This document shows, piece by piece, positions 9,011 to 16,807 of a DNA stretch of 64,000 nucleotides (position 1 is its first letter; each line of letters starts with the position of its first letter). Below the pieces are notes generated by a model. The model was given only the letters and a program-made list of their open reading frames with translations, searched no databases and was not told the origin of the DNA. Source of the stretch: Blautia parvula (lineage in GTDB: Bacteria; Bacillota; Clostridia; Lachnospirales; Lachnospiraceae). The position numbers and the translations under genes were made by a program. The stretch is taken from NCBI RefSeq assembly GCF_020215665.1, contig NZ_CP084061.1, forward strand, positions 6,112,501 to 6,176,500. Reading direction: 5' to 3'.

Positions 9011-9039
9011 ATTATATGCAGGTGAGTCGAAAATGTCAA
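9011..9039 (-). promoter_or_regulatory. Promoter of marR-MATE
   Basis: Read on the minus strand: -35 TTGACA (9034-9039), exactly 17 nt, -10 TATAAT (9011-9016). It is a perfect consensus and would be very strong without repression. Confidence 0.85.
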
Positions 9040-9056
9040 CATGAAATTTATGAATG

Positions 9057-9065
9057 TGTTATACT
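9057..9065 (+). promoter_or_regulatory. Candidate extended -10 promoter of the GNAT gene
   Basis: TG-T-TATACT on the plus strand with no good -35, about 160 nt upstream of the GNAT start. It is divergent from the marR promoter. The rest of the gap to 9224 shows a small TTCAC/GTGAA hairpin and no gene. Confidence 0.35.
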
Positions 9066-9224
9066 GGTAGCTGTAAAAACTGTTGTTCACGCCAGTGAAT
9101 CAGATGACCCGGCGGGAGTGTGTGTTCTGCCGTTCACGGTATTTATATATGGGTAGATAACTTTATGCGGCGGAGACGGATTTGACTGGAATAGGCAGAG
9201 ATACTGCGTGGGAAAGAGAGATGT

Positions 9225-10016
9225 ATGGAAAAAGCAGTGGAGATTTTGGATAAAAGTAAAATTGCGGATCTATTTGCAGGCTGGGAGGAGACTTTGATCT
9301 GGTCCTGTCTTCAGGACTGTATGGGAAGAGCTTATGCAGATACAGAGGAGGATCCGCAGTCTGCACAGATTGTAGTCGGGGATTTTTGTTTCTTTGCGGG
9401 AAATCCCTCTGCGCGGCTTGTGCGGAATAAACCGGATGACAGGGAATCTGAGTTTGTCATTATGGTACCGCCTTCTGCAGATTGGGAGGATATGATAGAG
9501 GATGTTTACCGGGGATGTTCCAAGAAAGTGATACGCTATGCGATCAGGAAAGAACCGGACGTATTTGATAAAAAGAAACTTGAGGAAATAGTAAAGAACT
9601 GTCCGGAAGGATTTTCGCTGCACAGAATAGACGGCGAAATCTACAGGCGTGCTATGGGTGAATCCTGGTCTGCGGACCTGTGTTCACAGTTTAGGGATTA
9701 TGAGGATTACAGGAGGCGGGGGCTTGGGGTCGCCGCCATGGACCGGCATATTCTTGCGGCAGGTGCATCCTCCTATACCGTATATAAGCAGGGGATTGAG
9801 ATAGAGGTGGATACCCGTCAGGATTACAGAAGGAAGGGACTGGCACTGTGCTGTGCCGCACAGTTGATTCTTGACTGTCTGGAGAGAGGCATGTATCCAA
9901 GCTGGGATGCCCAGAATCCTGCTTCGGCAGCGCTGGCGGAAAAACTGGGGTATCATTTTGATAAAGAGTATACAGCCTATGAGGTGTACGGGTTTACCGG
10001 GAACGATGAAACGTGA
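9225..10016 (+). CDS. GNAT family N-acetyltransferase
   Basis: 263-aa protein whose C-terminal half (about 130-260) has the GNAT fold. The acetyl-CoA binding motif A is seen as EVDTRQDYRRKGLALCCAA (R..G.A form), followed by the AQNPASAALAEKLGY segment of motif B. The N-terminal half resembles the extension of the GNAT_acetyltran (PF12746) group and is otherwise unassigned. The start at 9225 has a purine-rich site GGAAAGAGAG, with an overlapping ATG at 9221 out of frame. It stands alone, and the acceptor substrate is unknown. Confidence 0.8.
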   Translation: MEKAVEILDKSKIADLFAGWEETLIWSCLQDCMGRAYADTEEDPQSAQIVVGDFCFFAGNPSARLVRNKPDDRESEFVIMVPPSADWEDMIEDVYRGCSKKVIRYAIRKEPDVFDKKKLEEIVKNCPEGFSLHRIDGEIYRRAMGESWSADLCSQFRDYEDYRRRGLGVAAMDRHILAAGASSYTVYKQGIEIEVDTRQDYRRKGLALCCAAQLILDCLERGMYPSWDAQNPASAALAEKLGYHFDKEYTAYEVYGFTGNDET

Positions 10017-10022
10017 TTTGTA

Positions 10023-10061
10023 ACTGTCAGTCAGGCCTGCACATTTACTGCGCTCACTGCG
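10023..10061. repeat. Dispersed intergenic repeat, copy B
   Basis: Partner of the copy at 2182-2221 (see that entry). It begins 7 nt after the GNAT stop codon. Confidence 0.45.
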
Positions 10062-10414
10062 TATTCGGTAATTTATAGTGAAAATATATAATGATGAATG
10101 GACATAAAATAGAGAAAATCGGAAGAGAGATGTAAAAATGTCCCCCAAAAATAAATTTTCAGCAGATAGATACAAATTTAAGAAAATGAAAAAGGGCAAA
10201 TTTTCGCACTGTCTACAAAAAATGCAAATATGCAAAATGTCAATAGAAATTTGCACTCTTATATGATAAGCTATACAGCATAACAAGTAAAGCAGTCAGG
10301 TCTTACGGATACTTCGCAGTCTGTGGATGAAAGCCGGCTGTCCACAGCGGCAGACAGTAAGTAAGATCTGGATGCCGGTAAGACAGCGAATGCGCGTTGG
10401 AAAGGGGATATGAT
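10062..10414. other. AT-rich gap upstream of the coiled-coil gene
   Basis: No gene seen. The gap holds an inverted pair GCAAATTT/AAATTTGC (10196-10203, 10247-10254) around repeated TGCAAA units. It also has a hairpin CTGTGGA/TCCACAG (10321-10327, 10341-10347). A TATGAT -10 candidate at 10262 lacks a good -35. A GTCAGGTCT fragment near 10294 recalls the dispersed repeat. Confidence 0.5.
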
Positions 10415-11005
10415 ATGGGATTTACATCTGAAGATATCAATACACTGGAAAGGTTGTTTGACAATAAGCTGCAGCCATTATATGTGCAGGTAAATGAAAG
10501 ATTTGAACAGGTAAATAAACGTCTGGACGAGAGTACAGAGAGAACGGAAGCGCGGTTTGAACAGATCGATAAGAGATTTGAACAGATCGATAAGAGATTT
10601 GAACAGATTGATAAGAGGTTTGAACAGATTGATAAGCGGTTCGAGCAGATAGATGAAAAGTTCAGACAGATTGATAAAAGATTTGAACAGGTAGAAGAAT
10701 CCATAAGAGGAATAAAAGTACAGCTCAATAAGGTTGAAACACGGCTTGATAATCTTGAAAAAGATCTTGCCATTGTAAAGAGTGATCTGGAGCAGACCAA
10801 GTGTATCATAGAAAATGAAATTCAGCGCAACATTAAAATCGTTGCAGAGAATCATGTGGATCTGAGCCGCAAATTTACAGAGGCACTGAGTGTTTCACAG
10901 ACGAATGAGCTGTACCATCTGAAAGTGAATCAACTGGAGACCAGACTGGTACTGCTGGAAAATAAGTTTGACAGTCTGGCACAGCAGCAGAAAAAAGTGG
11001 TATAG
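10415..11005 (+). CDS. Coiled-coil protein with heptad repeats, function unknown
   Basis: 196-aa soluble, highly charged protein with no signal peptide or membrane segment. Start chosen at ATG 10415 with AAGGGG 8-14 nt upstream; an in-frame TTG at 10397 is less likely. Residues about 47-95 are seven near-identical heptads (RFEQIDK), predicted to form one long coiled coil, and the heptad pattern with hydrophobic a/d positions continues into VETRLDNLEKDL. The C-terminal third is also helical (VNQLETRLVLLENKFDSL). Proteins of this kind are often annotated as DUF or plasmid/phage structural proteins without known function. I do not recognise a specific role, and the neighbours give no clue. Confidence 0.75.
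   Translation: MGFTSEDINTLERLFDNKLQPLYVQVNERFEQVNKRLDESTERTEARFEQIDKRFEQIDKRFEQIDKRFEQIDKRFEQIDEKFRQIDKRFEQVEESIRGIKVQLNKVETRLDNLEKDLAIVKSDLEQTKCIIENEIQRNIKIVAENHVDLSRKFTEALSVSQTNELYHLKVNQLETRLVLLENKFDSLAQQQKKVV
10553..10699 (+). repeat. Seven 21-bp in-frame tandem repeats
   Basis: Units start at 10553, 10574, 10595, 10616, 10637, 10658 and 10679. Each encodes one heptad (RFEQIDK and variants). Units 1-4 are almost identical in DNA and 5-7 have diverged, consistent with recent in-frame expansion by slippage. Confidence 0.9.
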
Positions 11006-11037
11006 AGGCAACTGTTCAGATGACCGGACAGATGCGT

Positions 11038-11877
11038 TTAAAGTGCAAAGGGAAACTTCAGAGTCTCTTTCATGGTGAGATAATTATTTATTTTAGGTGA
11101 GTCAAAATCCAGCAGGGGCACAGCGCGGAGCCTGTTGGCTTCAATCTCCTTTTTTACAAGACTCAGGGGAAGAAAACTATACCCCAGTCCTGCCAGAACA
11201 AAGTCCAGAAGCTTTGTACTGTTGTCTATCTCAAAGGGAAACTGGTAATTGTCAGGAAAGAGTTGGCGGATAAAGAGTCCTACCTCCTGCAGGGCAAAAT
11301 TGCAGAATAGGTAGTTCAGTTTTGGTAGCTCTTTCCTGGTGATACCCTTCTGGTATGTTGTGTCACTGCAGCGGCAGACAAGAACCAGCTCATCTTTTTT
11401 GAAACACTGGCAGTTAAATCCCTGCTTTTTCAGCGGGATATAAGTAAAGGCAAAATCCAGCAGATCATCCTGAAGTGCATGGAGAAGTTCCATGGAATGT
11501 GATATGGTGACCTTTGCATTTACTTTCCTGTGTTCCTGCATATAGTCAAGCAGAGGCGTCCGCAGATGGCATTCATAAATGGTGTTGGTGGTACCGATAT
11601 GCAGACTCTCCTCGGAAAAGTCCTGGGTGTTCAGCGCAGCCACAGCCGATTTCTCCAGTGCGATTATACGGTTGGCGTAATCTGTAAATTTGATACCGGC
11701 CTCTGTCAGTTTCAGGCTCCTTGAGCTGCGGATAAATAATGGCTGTCCCAGTTCTTTTTCCAACTCGGCAATTCTGTTTGTGACAGTTGACTGGGCTACG
11801 AAAAGCGCTTCGGAAGCTTTTGTGAAATTACGTATTTTACTGAGCACTAAAAAAGTTTCAAGGGACGTTGTATTCAT
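11038..11877 (-). CDS. LysR family transcriptional regulator
   Basis: Start chosen at 11877 (MNTTSLETFLVL, 280 aa) because TAGGAG lies just upstream on the minus strand; the frame extends five codons further. N-terminal winged helix-turn-helix with the classic LysR pattern (SKIRNFTKASEALFVAQSTVTNRIAELEKELGQPLF), then an effector-binding domain. It is transcribed divergently from diaminopimelate decarboxylase across a 121-bp gap, so it is the likely regulator of lysA, perhaps as in E. coli LysR-lysA, with lysine or diaminopimelate as possible effectors. That target is inference. Confidence 0.9.
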   Translation of the reverse strand: MNTTSLETFLVLSKIRNFTKASEALFVAQSTVTNRIAELEKELGQPLFIRSSRSLKLTEAGIKFTDYANRIIALEKSAVAALNTQDFSEESLHIGTTNTIYECHLRTPLLDYMQEHRKVNAKVTISHSMELLHALQDDLLDFAFTYIPLKKQGFNCQCFKKDELVLVCRCSDTTYQKGITRKELPKLNYLFCNFALQEVGLFIRQLFPDNYQFPFEIDNSTKLLDFVLAGLGYSFLPLSLVKKEIEANRLRAVPLLDFDSPKINNYLTMKETLKFPFAL

Positions 11878-11924
11878 AAGAACTCCTATCAAAAAAACGA
11901 ATCATATCTATGCAATTAATTTAT

Positions 11925-11953
11925 TTTACAAATTATAAAGAATAGGATATAAT
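11925..11953 (+). promoter_or_regulatory. Promoter of lysA
   Basis: -35 TTTACA (11925-11930), 17 nt, -10 TATAAT (11948-11953). It lies in the shared region with the divergent LysR gene. A CATA..TATG inverted pair near 11902-11911 is a possible LysR-type site. Confidence 0.7.
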
Positions 11954-11998
11954 TTGTCAAGAATTAAGCATGGAAAAGTGTAAAAAGGAGAAGCGATT

Positions 11999-13249
11999 AT
12001 GGAGCACAACCTGAGAGAAGCAGGCTTCTTTGGAACTATGGAGCCAGAACAGATGACTGCCAAATACGGCAGTCCGGTTTATGTATATAATGAAGGTATT
12101 TTGCGTTCCCGGTGCAGGGAATTGAAACAAATGGTGACATATCCGCATTTTGTAATTGATTATTCTATAAAGGCAAATTTTAACCCGGCCCTTCTGCAGA
12201 TTGTCAAGGAAGAAGGCCTTGAGGTGGATGTCATGTCACCGGGAGAAATATATCTGGCAAAAATGGCAGGTTATGAGCCGAACCAGATTTTTTATATCTG
12301 TAATAATGTGTCTGAGGAGGAGATGTGCTATGCCATAGAGGCAGGGGTGACTACCAGTGTGGATTCCCTGTCTCAGCTGGAGCAGTATGGCAGGCTGAAT
12401 CCGGGTGGAAAGGTTGCCATTCGTCTGAATCCGGGACACGGTGCAGGACACCACCAGAAAGTTGTGACAGCAGGCAAGGAGACGAAATTCGGAATTGATG
12501 CGGAAATGCTGCATGAAGTGAAGGAGATACTTGCCCGCCATAACCTCGCTCTGATTGGTCTGAATCAGCATATTGGTTCTCTGTTTCTGGATAAAGAGCA
12601 GTATTTGAAGAGTGTAGATTCTATTCTGAACTGCGCAAAGGAGTTCCCTGATTTGGAATTTGTGGATTTTGGCGGGGGATTCGGTATCTCTTATCATAAA
12701 GAGGATAAGAAAAAGAGGCTGGATTTAAAGGATTTGGGAAAAGAGCTGGATGAGATCATGTACCGTTTTGCAGAAGAATATGGAAGAGAGATCATATTCA
12801 GAGCGGAACCCGGCCGTTATGTGACGGCAGAATCCTCTGTTCTTTTGGGGACTGTAACTGCAGTAAAAAACAATCATGAGAATAAATATATCGGTACAGA
12901 TATTGGGTTTAATGTTCTTATGCGTCCTGTATTATATGATTCATATCATGAGATTGAGGTATATGGAAAAAGCGTGGAAATGTCTGGGAAGAAGGAGAGG
13001 GTTACTGTTGTAGGAAATATCTGTGAGAGTGGAGACATTCTGGCAAAGGATAGAATGCTTCCCTCTATGAGGGAAAAAGATGTTATCGGTGTATTGGATG
13101 CAGGCGCCTACGGTCATGTTATGAGTTCTAATTATAATGGAAGGCTTAGACCGGCAGAGGTTCTGGTAAAAGAGGACCGGGAGGTCTGTCTTATCAGAAA
13201 ACGGGATACGTTTGAAGATTTGGCGGGAAATTATGTTTTGCTGCCATAA
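11999..13249 (+). CDS. lysA: Diaminopimelate decarboxylase
   Basis: Last step of lysine synthesis: meso-diaminopimelate to L-lysine, PLP-dependent. 416 aa, the usual length. The PLP Schiff-base lysine is K58 in DYSIKANFNP of the alanine-racemase-like barrel. The glycine loop VDFGGGFGI, the EPGRYV stretch, the CESGDIL motif (catalytic Cys) and GAYG near the C-terminus are all present. Ribosome binding site AAGGAG lies 9 nt before the ATG. The gene has its own promoter and terminator. Carboxynorspermidine decarboxylases are close relatives, but the divergent LysR gene supports the lysine role. Confidence 0.9.
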   Translation: MEHNLREAGFFGTMEPEQMTAKYGSPVYVYNEGILRSRCRELKQMVTYPHFVIDYSIKANFNPALLQIVKEEGLEVDVMSPGEIYLAKMAGYEPNQIFYICNNVSEEEMCYAIEAGVTTSVDSLSQLEQYGRLNPGGKVAIRLNPGHGAGHHQKVVTAGKETKFGIDAEMLHEVKEILARHNLALIGLNQHIGSLFLDKEQYLKSVDSILNCAKEFPDLEFVDFGGGFGISYHKEDKKKRLDLKDLGKELDEIMYRFAEEYGREIIFRAEPGRYVTAESSVLLGTVTAVKNNHENKYIGTDIGFNVLMRPVLYDSYHEIEVYGKSVEMSGKKERVTVVGNICESGDILAKDRMLPSMREKDVIGVLDAGAYGHVMSSNYNGRLRPAEVLVKEDREVCLIRKRDTFEDLAGNYVLLP

Positions 13250-13261
13250 ACGGTTTATAGA

Positions 13262-13310
13262 AAAAGGAGGATTTCTCTCTGAAGGGCAGAGTGGAATCCT
13301 CCTTTTCTTA
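13262..13310 (+). terminator. lysA terminator and intron landing site
   Basis: A 12-bp perfect stem (13262-13273 with 13295-13306) ends in CCTTTTCTTAT. The group II intron begins at 13312, one base after this tail, the position group IIC introns use. Confidence 0.88.
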
Positions 13311-13479
13311 TGTGCGCCTGGCGGCGCACGTTTCCAACGAGTGAAAGTCTCGAATCCGCCCGGTAGCCTGCAAAGAAAAAGTCAATAGTTATTTTTAAAA
13401 TAAGTTATATTAAAAAATTGGTATCACAATAAAGCCGCCAATTATTGCCGGCTGAAAAGGGAAAGATGAAAAACTACTA

Positions 13480-14685
13480 TTAAGAAGTCAATGATGAGAG
13501 GTATTCATTGACTCGTCCGTAATAAATACGGAGAAATTTGTTTGCACCAGCGGTCATATAAACGTAATAATCTTTGCCTTGAGCACGTTTTTTCATCATA
13601 AATCCGTATACCGGATCATCTGGAGGTGCCAGTTTCATAAGTGAGTCCATAATTAGAAATAAGGTTTTTCTGAGTTGTGGAGCTCCTCGCTTTGATGTTC
13701 GAACACTTTGTTGCTCATAGTCACCAGATTGATTGGCACCTGGATCAACCCCGGCATAGGCAGTTAGAGCACCTTTATGAGAAAAACGGGATACATCACC
13801 GATTTCAGCTATCAGTTGCGGGCCGAGTGTAGTTCCTACCCCAGCCATATCAAGTACTATTGGGTATTCTGGAAGTTTAGCGGCAGTCTGGTTCATAAGG
13901 AGACGAAGTGATTCCACATTTTTTGAGGCTATATTTAGCTGATCAACTGCTTGCTGAATCAAAAGTTTCGTTACATTATCTTTTGACAGTGTTGCGATAA
14001 GATCGTGACTAAATTCATATATATCGTTAGGCTTTTGGGACTGAAAATTATATTTTTTCTTTTTACACCAAGATTGATACCGCTCAGAGAACGAAGAAAT
14101 AGAATGTCTACGTACACAGTCAACGTGCCAGAAGATAGTGACAAAATCCACCCATTTTTGGCTTCCATCATTTCTTGCAGGGCTGTCAAAGAAGGTATTT
14201 ATACCTGGAAATGTTTCATCAAGAAGAGCAATAAGATTATTCTTCATGGCTGTTTTCTGTTTCATGTAGAAATCAAACTGGCGGTTCATGTTTTTCAGTT
14301 GTCGGCGTAATTCATCCGTGTTGTTGTATGGTTTAAGTTCACACCAGTTATCAAGAGTGTAGCGTGCGATTTTTATTGCATCAGCTTTGTCTGTTTTTAC
14401 TTTACGTAATGTATTATTACCAAAGTCTTTTATTAGTTTAGGATTAATGGCACTTACGAATAAACCAGCGTCTGATAACCACTGCGCCATGGGCTCATAG
14501 TATCGGCCAGTATGTTCCATAACAATTCGAGTATCGCCATTTAAGCTTTTCAACTGGCTAATTAGATATGTTATGTCAGAAGATGTGTGTTTTACATCAA
14601 ATGGTTTAGCAACAATCTCTCCGAATGGGCGGAGGATAGCGATTGTACTTTTGTTTTTTGATACGTCAATACCTACTGCATTCAT
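13480..14685 (-). CDS. IS110 family RNA-guided transposase (recombinase)
   Basis: Start chosen at 14685 (401 aa) because AAGGAG precedes it; the frame continues 17 codons upstream without a good site. The N-terminal RuvC-like DEDD domain shows D7 (GIDVSK), E57 (MEHTGRY), D99 and D102 (KTDKADA). A helical middle follows. The C-terminal Transposase_20 domain has MAGVGTTLGPQLIAEIGD, YAGVDPGANQSG with the expected nucleophilic serine near residue 320, and SKRGAPQLRK. All catalytic residues are present, so it appears intact. Related enzymes (IS621) use a bridge RNA made from the element's own non-coding end. Confidence 0.92.
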   Translation of the reverse strand: MNAVGIDVSKNKSTIAILRPFGEIVAKPFDVKHTSSDITYLISQLKSLNGDTRIVMEHTGRYYEPMAQWLSDAGLFVSAINPKLIKDFGNNTLRKVKTDKADAIKIARYTLDNWCELKPYNNTDELRRQLKNMNRQFDFYMKQKTAMKNNLIALLDETFPGINTFFDSPARNDGSQKWVDFVTIFWHVDCVRRHSISSFSERYQSWCKKKKYNFQSQKPNDIYEFSHDLIATLSKDNVTKLLIQQAVDQLNIASKNVESLRLLMNQTAAKLPEYPIVLDMAGVGTTLGPQLIAEIGDVSRFSHKGALTAYAGVDPGANQSGDYEQQSVRTSKRGAPQLRKTLFLIMDSLMKLAPPDDPVYGFMMKKRAQGKDYYVYMTAGANKFLRIYYGRVNEYLSSLTS

Positions 14686-14886
14686 TGTATTCTCCTTGTT
14701 TTGTATTTTGCCAATGGTAAGGTCGGCTTTACTCATTGCTTATTCTAACTACTGGCTGACACGAACGTAATAGCTCTACCTGCGTAAAACGAATGCTGCG
14801 AATGAGGGCAGGCTGACATTCTACCGGACGGACGCGAAGTCCAAGTGGGAAGCAGTCATACCATTGTTCCCTTCATTCTAACAGCT
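14686..14886 (-). ncRNA. Candidate bridge RNA region of the IS110 element
   Basis: About 200 nt of non-coding DNA lies directly upstream of the transposase, where IS110-group elements encode their bridge RNA. It can fold, for example the GGAC/GTCC hairpin with a 5-nt loop at 14830-14842, and has GC-richer blocks than the transposase gene. The RNA itself is inferred from family knowledge. I cannot mark its ends or its target-binding loops. Confidence 0.45.
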
Positions 14887-15340
14887 TGAGCAATAAGAAG
14901 GATATGGACATGGTTGGTTGTCATGTACCTTATCCATAATTCTATTGTAGTAGTGGGAAGGATATAGCCGAAAGCAAGGGTGTCCGCCGTGAGACGGAAT
15001 CGGAAGGAAGCTGGATATGGGGAACATACTAACCCATGGGCAAATCTCCGGTCTGACGAACAGAAATCACATAAAAGGTTATGCATGAGGGTAAGGCTGC
15101 ATAACAAGTCGAAGCCCAATAACTACACGGAATCATGCATGATAAATGTGGCAGATAGATGGAGAGAAGGAAACGTGTGGTACCCAGGGAGGTCTGTGTG
15201 GAATGCTCTGAAAGGAGTAACCATAACTGTAAGGTTATGCTGAACGCACAGAAGTCAGCAGAGGTCATAGTAGTCGAAAGATGAAGGACCGAATCAATAG
15301 GAGCCTTGAGTATGACCGAGAAAGGGAGGAATGACTTACA

Positions 15341-16732
15341 ATGACAGAAAACATGAACAATGGCTGTTCGCAAAGAGATAGTGCGGAACATGAAGGGTAT
15401 GCGAAAGCGTCTAGGTCGTTCAATCGGATATGGAAAGAAAGAGACAGTGCACAGCCGAAACTCTTAGAGGCGATACTGTACAAGGGCAACATGAACAGAG
15501 CGTACAAAAGAGTAAAGGCAAACAAGGGAGCGGCGGGAATTGACGGAATGACCGTTGAAGAAGCACTCCCATATTTAAGGGAACATCAAAAGGAGTTGAC
15601 AGACCGAATATTAAGAGGGAAATATACTCCGTCTCCAGTAAGGAGAGTTGAAATCCCAAAAGCAGATGGTGGTGTGCGAAAGCTAGGCATACCGACAGTG
15701 ATAGACCGAACCATACAACAGGCAATAGCACAACAGCTAATGCCAATCTATGAACCACTCTTTAGCGAAACGAGTTACGGATATCGCCCGAACAGAAGCG
15801 CAAAAGACGCAATCCTTAAGGTAAAAGAGTATGCAGAACAAGGCTATACCTATGCGGTATCGCTGGATTTATCGAGATATTTTGATACGTTAAATCATGA
15901 ACTGTTATTAAACCTTTTACGCAAGAATGTAAAAGATGAAAGAGTAATCCAACTCATAAAACGATATCTGAAAAGTGGTGTAATGGAAAATGGAGTGGTA
16001 ATGGAAACGGAAGAAGGTTCTCCGCAAGGTGGAAATCTTTCGCCGTTACTGGCAAATATCTATCTGAATGAGTTTGACCAAGAGTTCTTTAAGAGAGGTG
16101 TGCCTTGTGTCAGATATGCTGATGACATAGTGTTGTTAGCAAAGAGCAAGCGAGCATCAGAAAGACTGTTGGAAAGCAGTACGAAATATCTCGAAGAGAA
16201 ACTGAAACTAACAGTGAACAGAAAGAAAAGCCGTACTGTCAGTGTGTTTGCAATCCGAAAATTTAAGTTCCTTGGCTTTACGTTGGGAAGGAATGGTAGT
16301 GGCATATATGTCCGAGTTCATCCAAAGTCATGGAAGAAATTTAAGTCAAAACTGAAAACCTTATCTTCCCGTAAGAAGTGTCAGAGCATAAAACCGAGTC
16401 TTGAAGAGATAAAGGTGTATGCTAGGGGCTGGCTGAATTACTACGGAATCGCAAGCATGAAGAACAACATAGAAGATATCAACGGATGGCTCTATCACAG
16501 AATACGCATGTGTATATGGAAACAGTGGAAGCTGCCTAAAACGAAAAAGAGAAATCTAATCAGAATGGGAATTCCAGAATACTATGCACATATAGCGGCT
16601 AACAGTCGAAAAGGACATTGGTTCTCTTCAAATCTTACGACAGTAAAGAGAGCTATGTTAAAAGAAAGACTGATAAACAGTGGCTTTTATGATTTAGCCA
16701 CAGCCTATCAGTCTGTGCATGTCAACTATTGA
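15341..16732 (+). CDS. ltrA: Group II intron reverse transcriptase/maturase
   Basis: 463-aa intron-encoded protein that helps the intron fold, splice and insert. Reverse transcriptase blocks are seen in order: RRVEIPKADGGVRKLGIPTV, SYGYRPNRSAKDAI, SLDLSRYFDTLNH, EGSPQGGNLSPLLANIYLNE, then the catalytic YADDIVLL. They are followed by the maturase X domain (GWLNYYGIASM, RIRMCIWKQWK). There is no HNH endonuclease domain, as is normal for group IIC. It resembles the Eubacterium rectale maturase used in structural work. The stop codon (16730-16732) abuts domain V. The gene itself is unbroken although the intron is split upstream. Confidence 0.94.
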   Translation: MTENMNNGCSQRDSAEHEGYAKASRSFNRIWKERDSAQPKLLEAILYKGNMNRAYKRVKANKGAAGIDGMTVEEALPYLREHQKELTDRILRGKYTPSPVRRVEIPKADGGVRKLGIPTVIDRTIQQAIAQQLMPIYEPLFSETSYGYRPNRSAKDAILKVKEYAEQGYTYAVSLDLSRYFDTLNHELLLNLLRKNVKDERVIQLIKRYLKSGVMENGVVMETEEGSPQGGNLSPLLANIYLNEFDQEFFKRGVPCVRYADDIVLLAKSKRASERLLESSTKYLEEKLKLTVNRKKSRTVSVFAIRKFKFLGFTLGRNGSGIYVRVHPKSWKKFKSKLKTLSSRKKCQSIKPSLEEIKVYARGWLNYYGIASMKNNIEDINGWLYHRIRMCIWKQWKLPKTKKRNLIRMGIPEYYAHIAANSRKGHWFSSNLTTVKRAMLKERLINSGFYDLATAYQSVHVNY

Positions 16733-16733
16733 A

Positions 16734-16765
16734 ACCGCCGTGTACCGAACGGTACGCACGGTGGT
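16734..16765 (+). ncRNA. Group II intron domain V
   Basis: Catalytic hairpin: ACCGCCGTG...CGCACGGTGGT arms around TACC-GAAC-GGTA, following directly on the maturase stop. It differs at only a few positions from the Oceanobacillus IIC intron domain V as I remember it. Confidence 0.85.
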
Positions 16766-16807
16766 GTGAGAGGACGGGAGCTAGTCACTCCCTCCTACTC
16801 TATTGAT

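Larger units (their letters stand above)
13378..14886 (-). mobile_element. IS110-family insertion sequence inside the intron
   Basis: About 1.5 kb of DNA interrupts the intron's domain I. It contains one transposase gene on the minus strand and about 200 bp of non-coding DNA upstream of it. As usual for the family, no long terminal inverted repeats or clear target duplication are visible, so both ends are placed only to within about 10 bp, by where intron sequence stops and resumes. Confidence 0.75.
13312..16803 (+). mobile_element. Group IIC intron, split by an IS110-family element
   Basis: The 5' end begins GTGCGCCTGGC at 13312, matching the GUGYGCC start of group IIC introns, and continues to about 13377. 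The rest runs from about 14886: conserved domain I sequence (CGAAAGCAAGGGTGTCCGCC, GGAAGGAAGCTGG, GGTCTGACGAACAGAAATCAC), the reverse transcriptase gene, a domain V nearly identical to that of the Oceanobacillus iheyensis IIC intron, and a domain VI ending CCTACTCTAT at about 16803. The 3' boundary is uncertain by 1-2 nt. Without the insertion the intron would be about 2.0 kb, normal for the class. It lies between lysA and the convergent ABC-F gene. Confidence 0.85.

Noticed and set aside
10553-10699. CRISPR-like array
   Set aside because: The 21-bp units are contiguous without spacers and encode heptads in frame; there are no cas genes.
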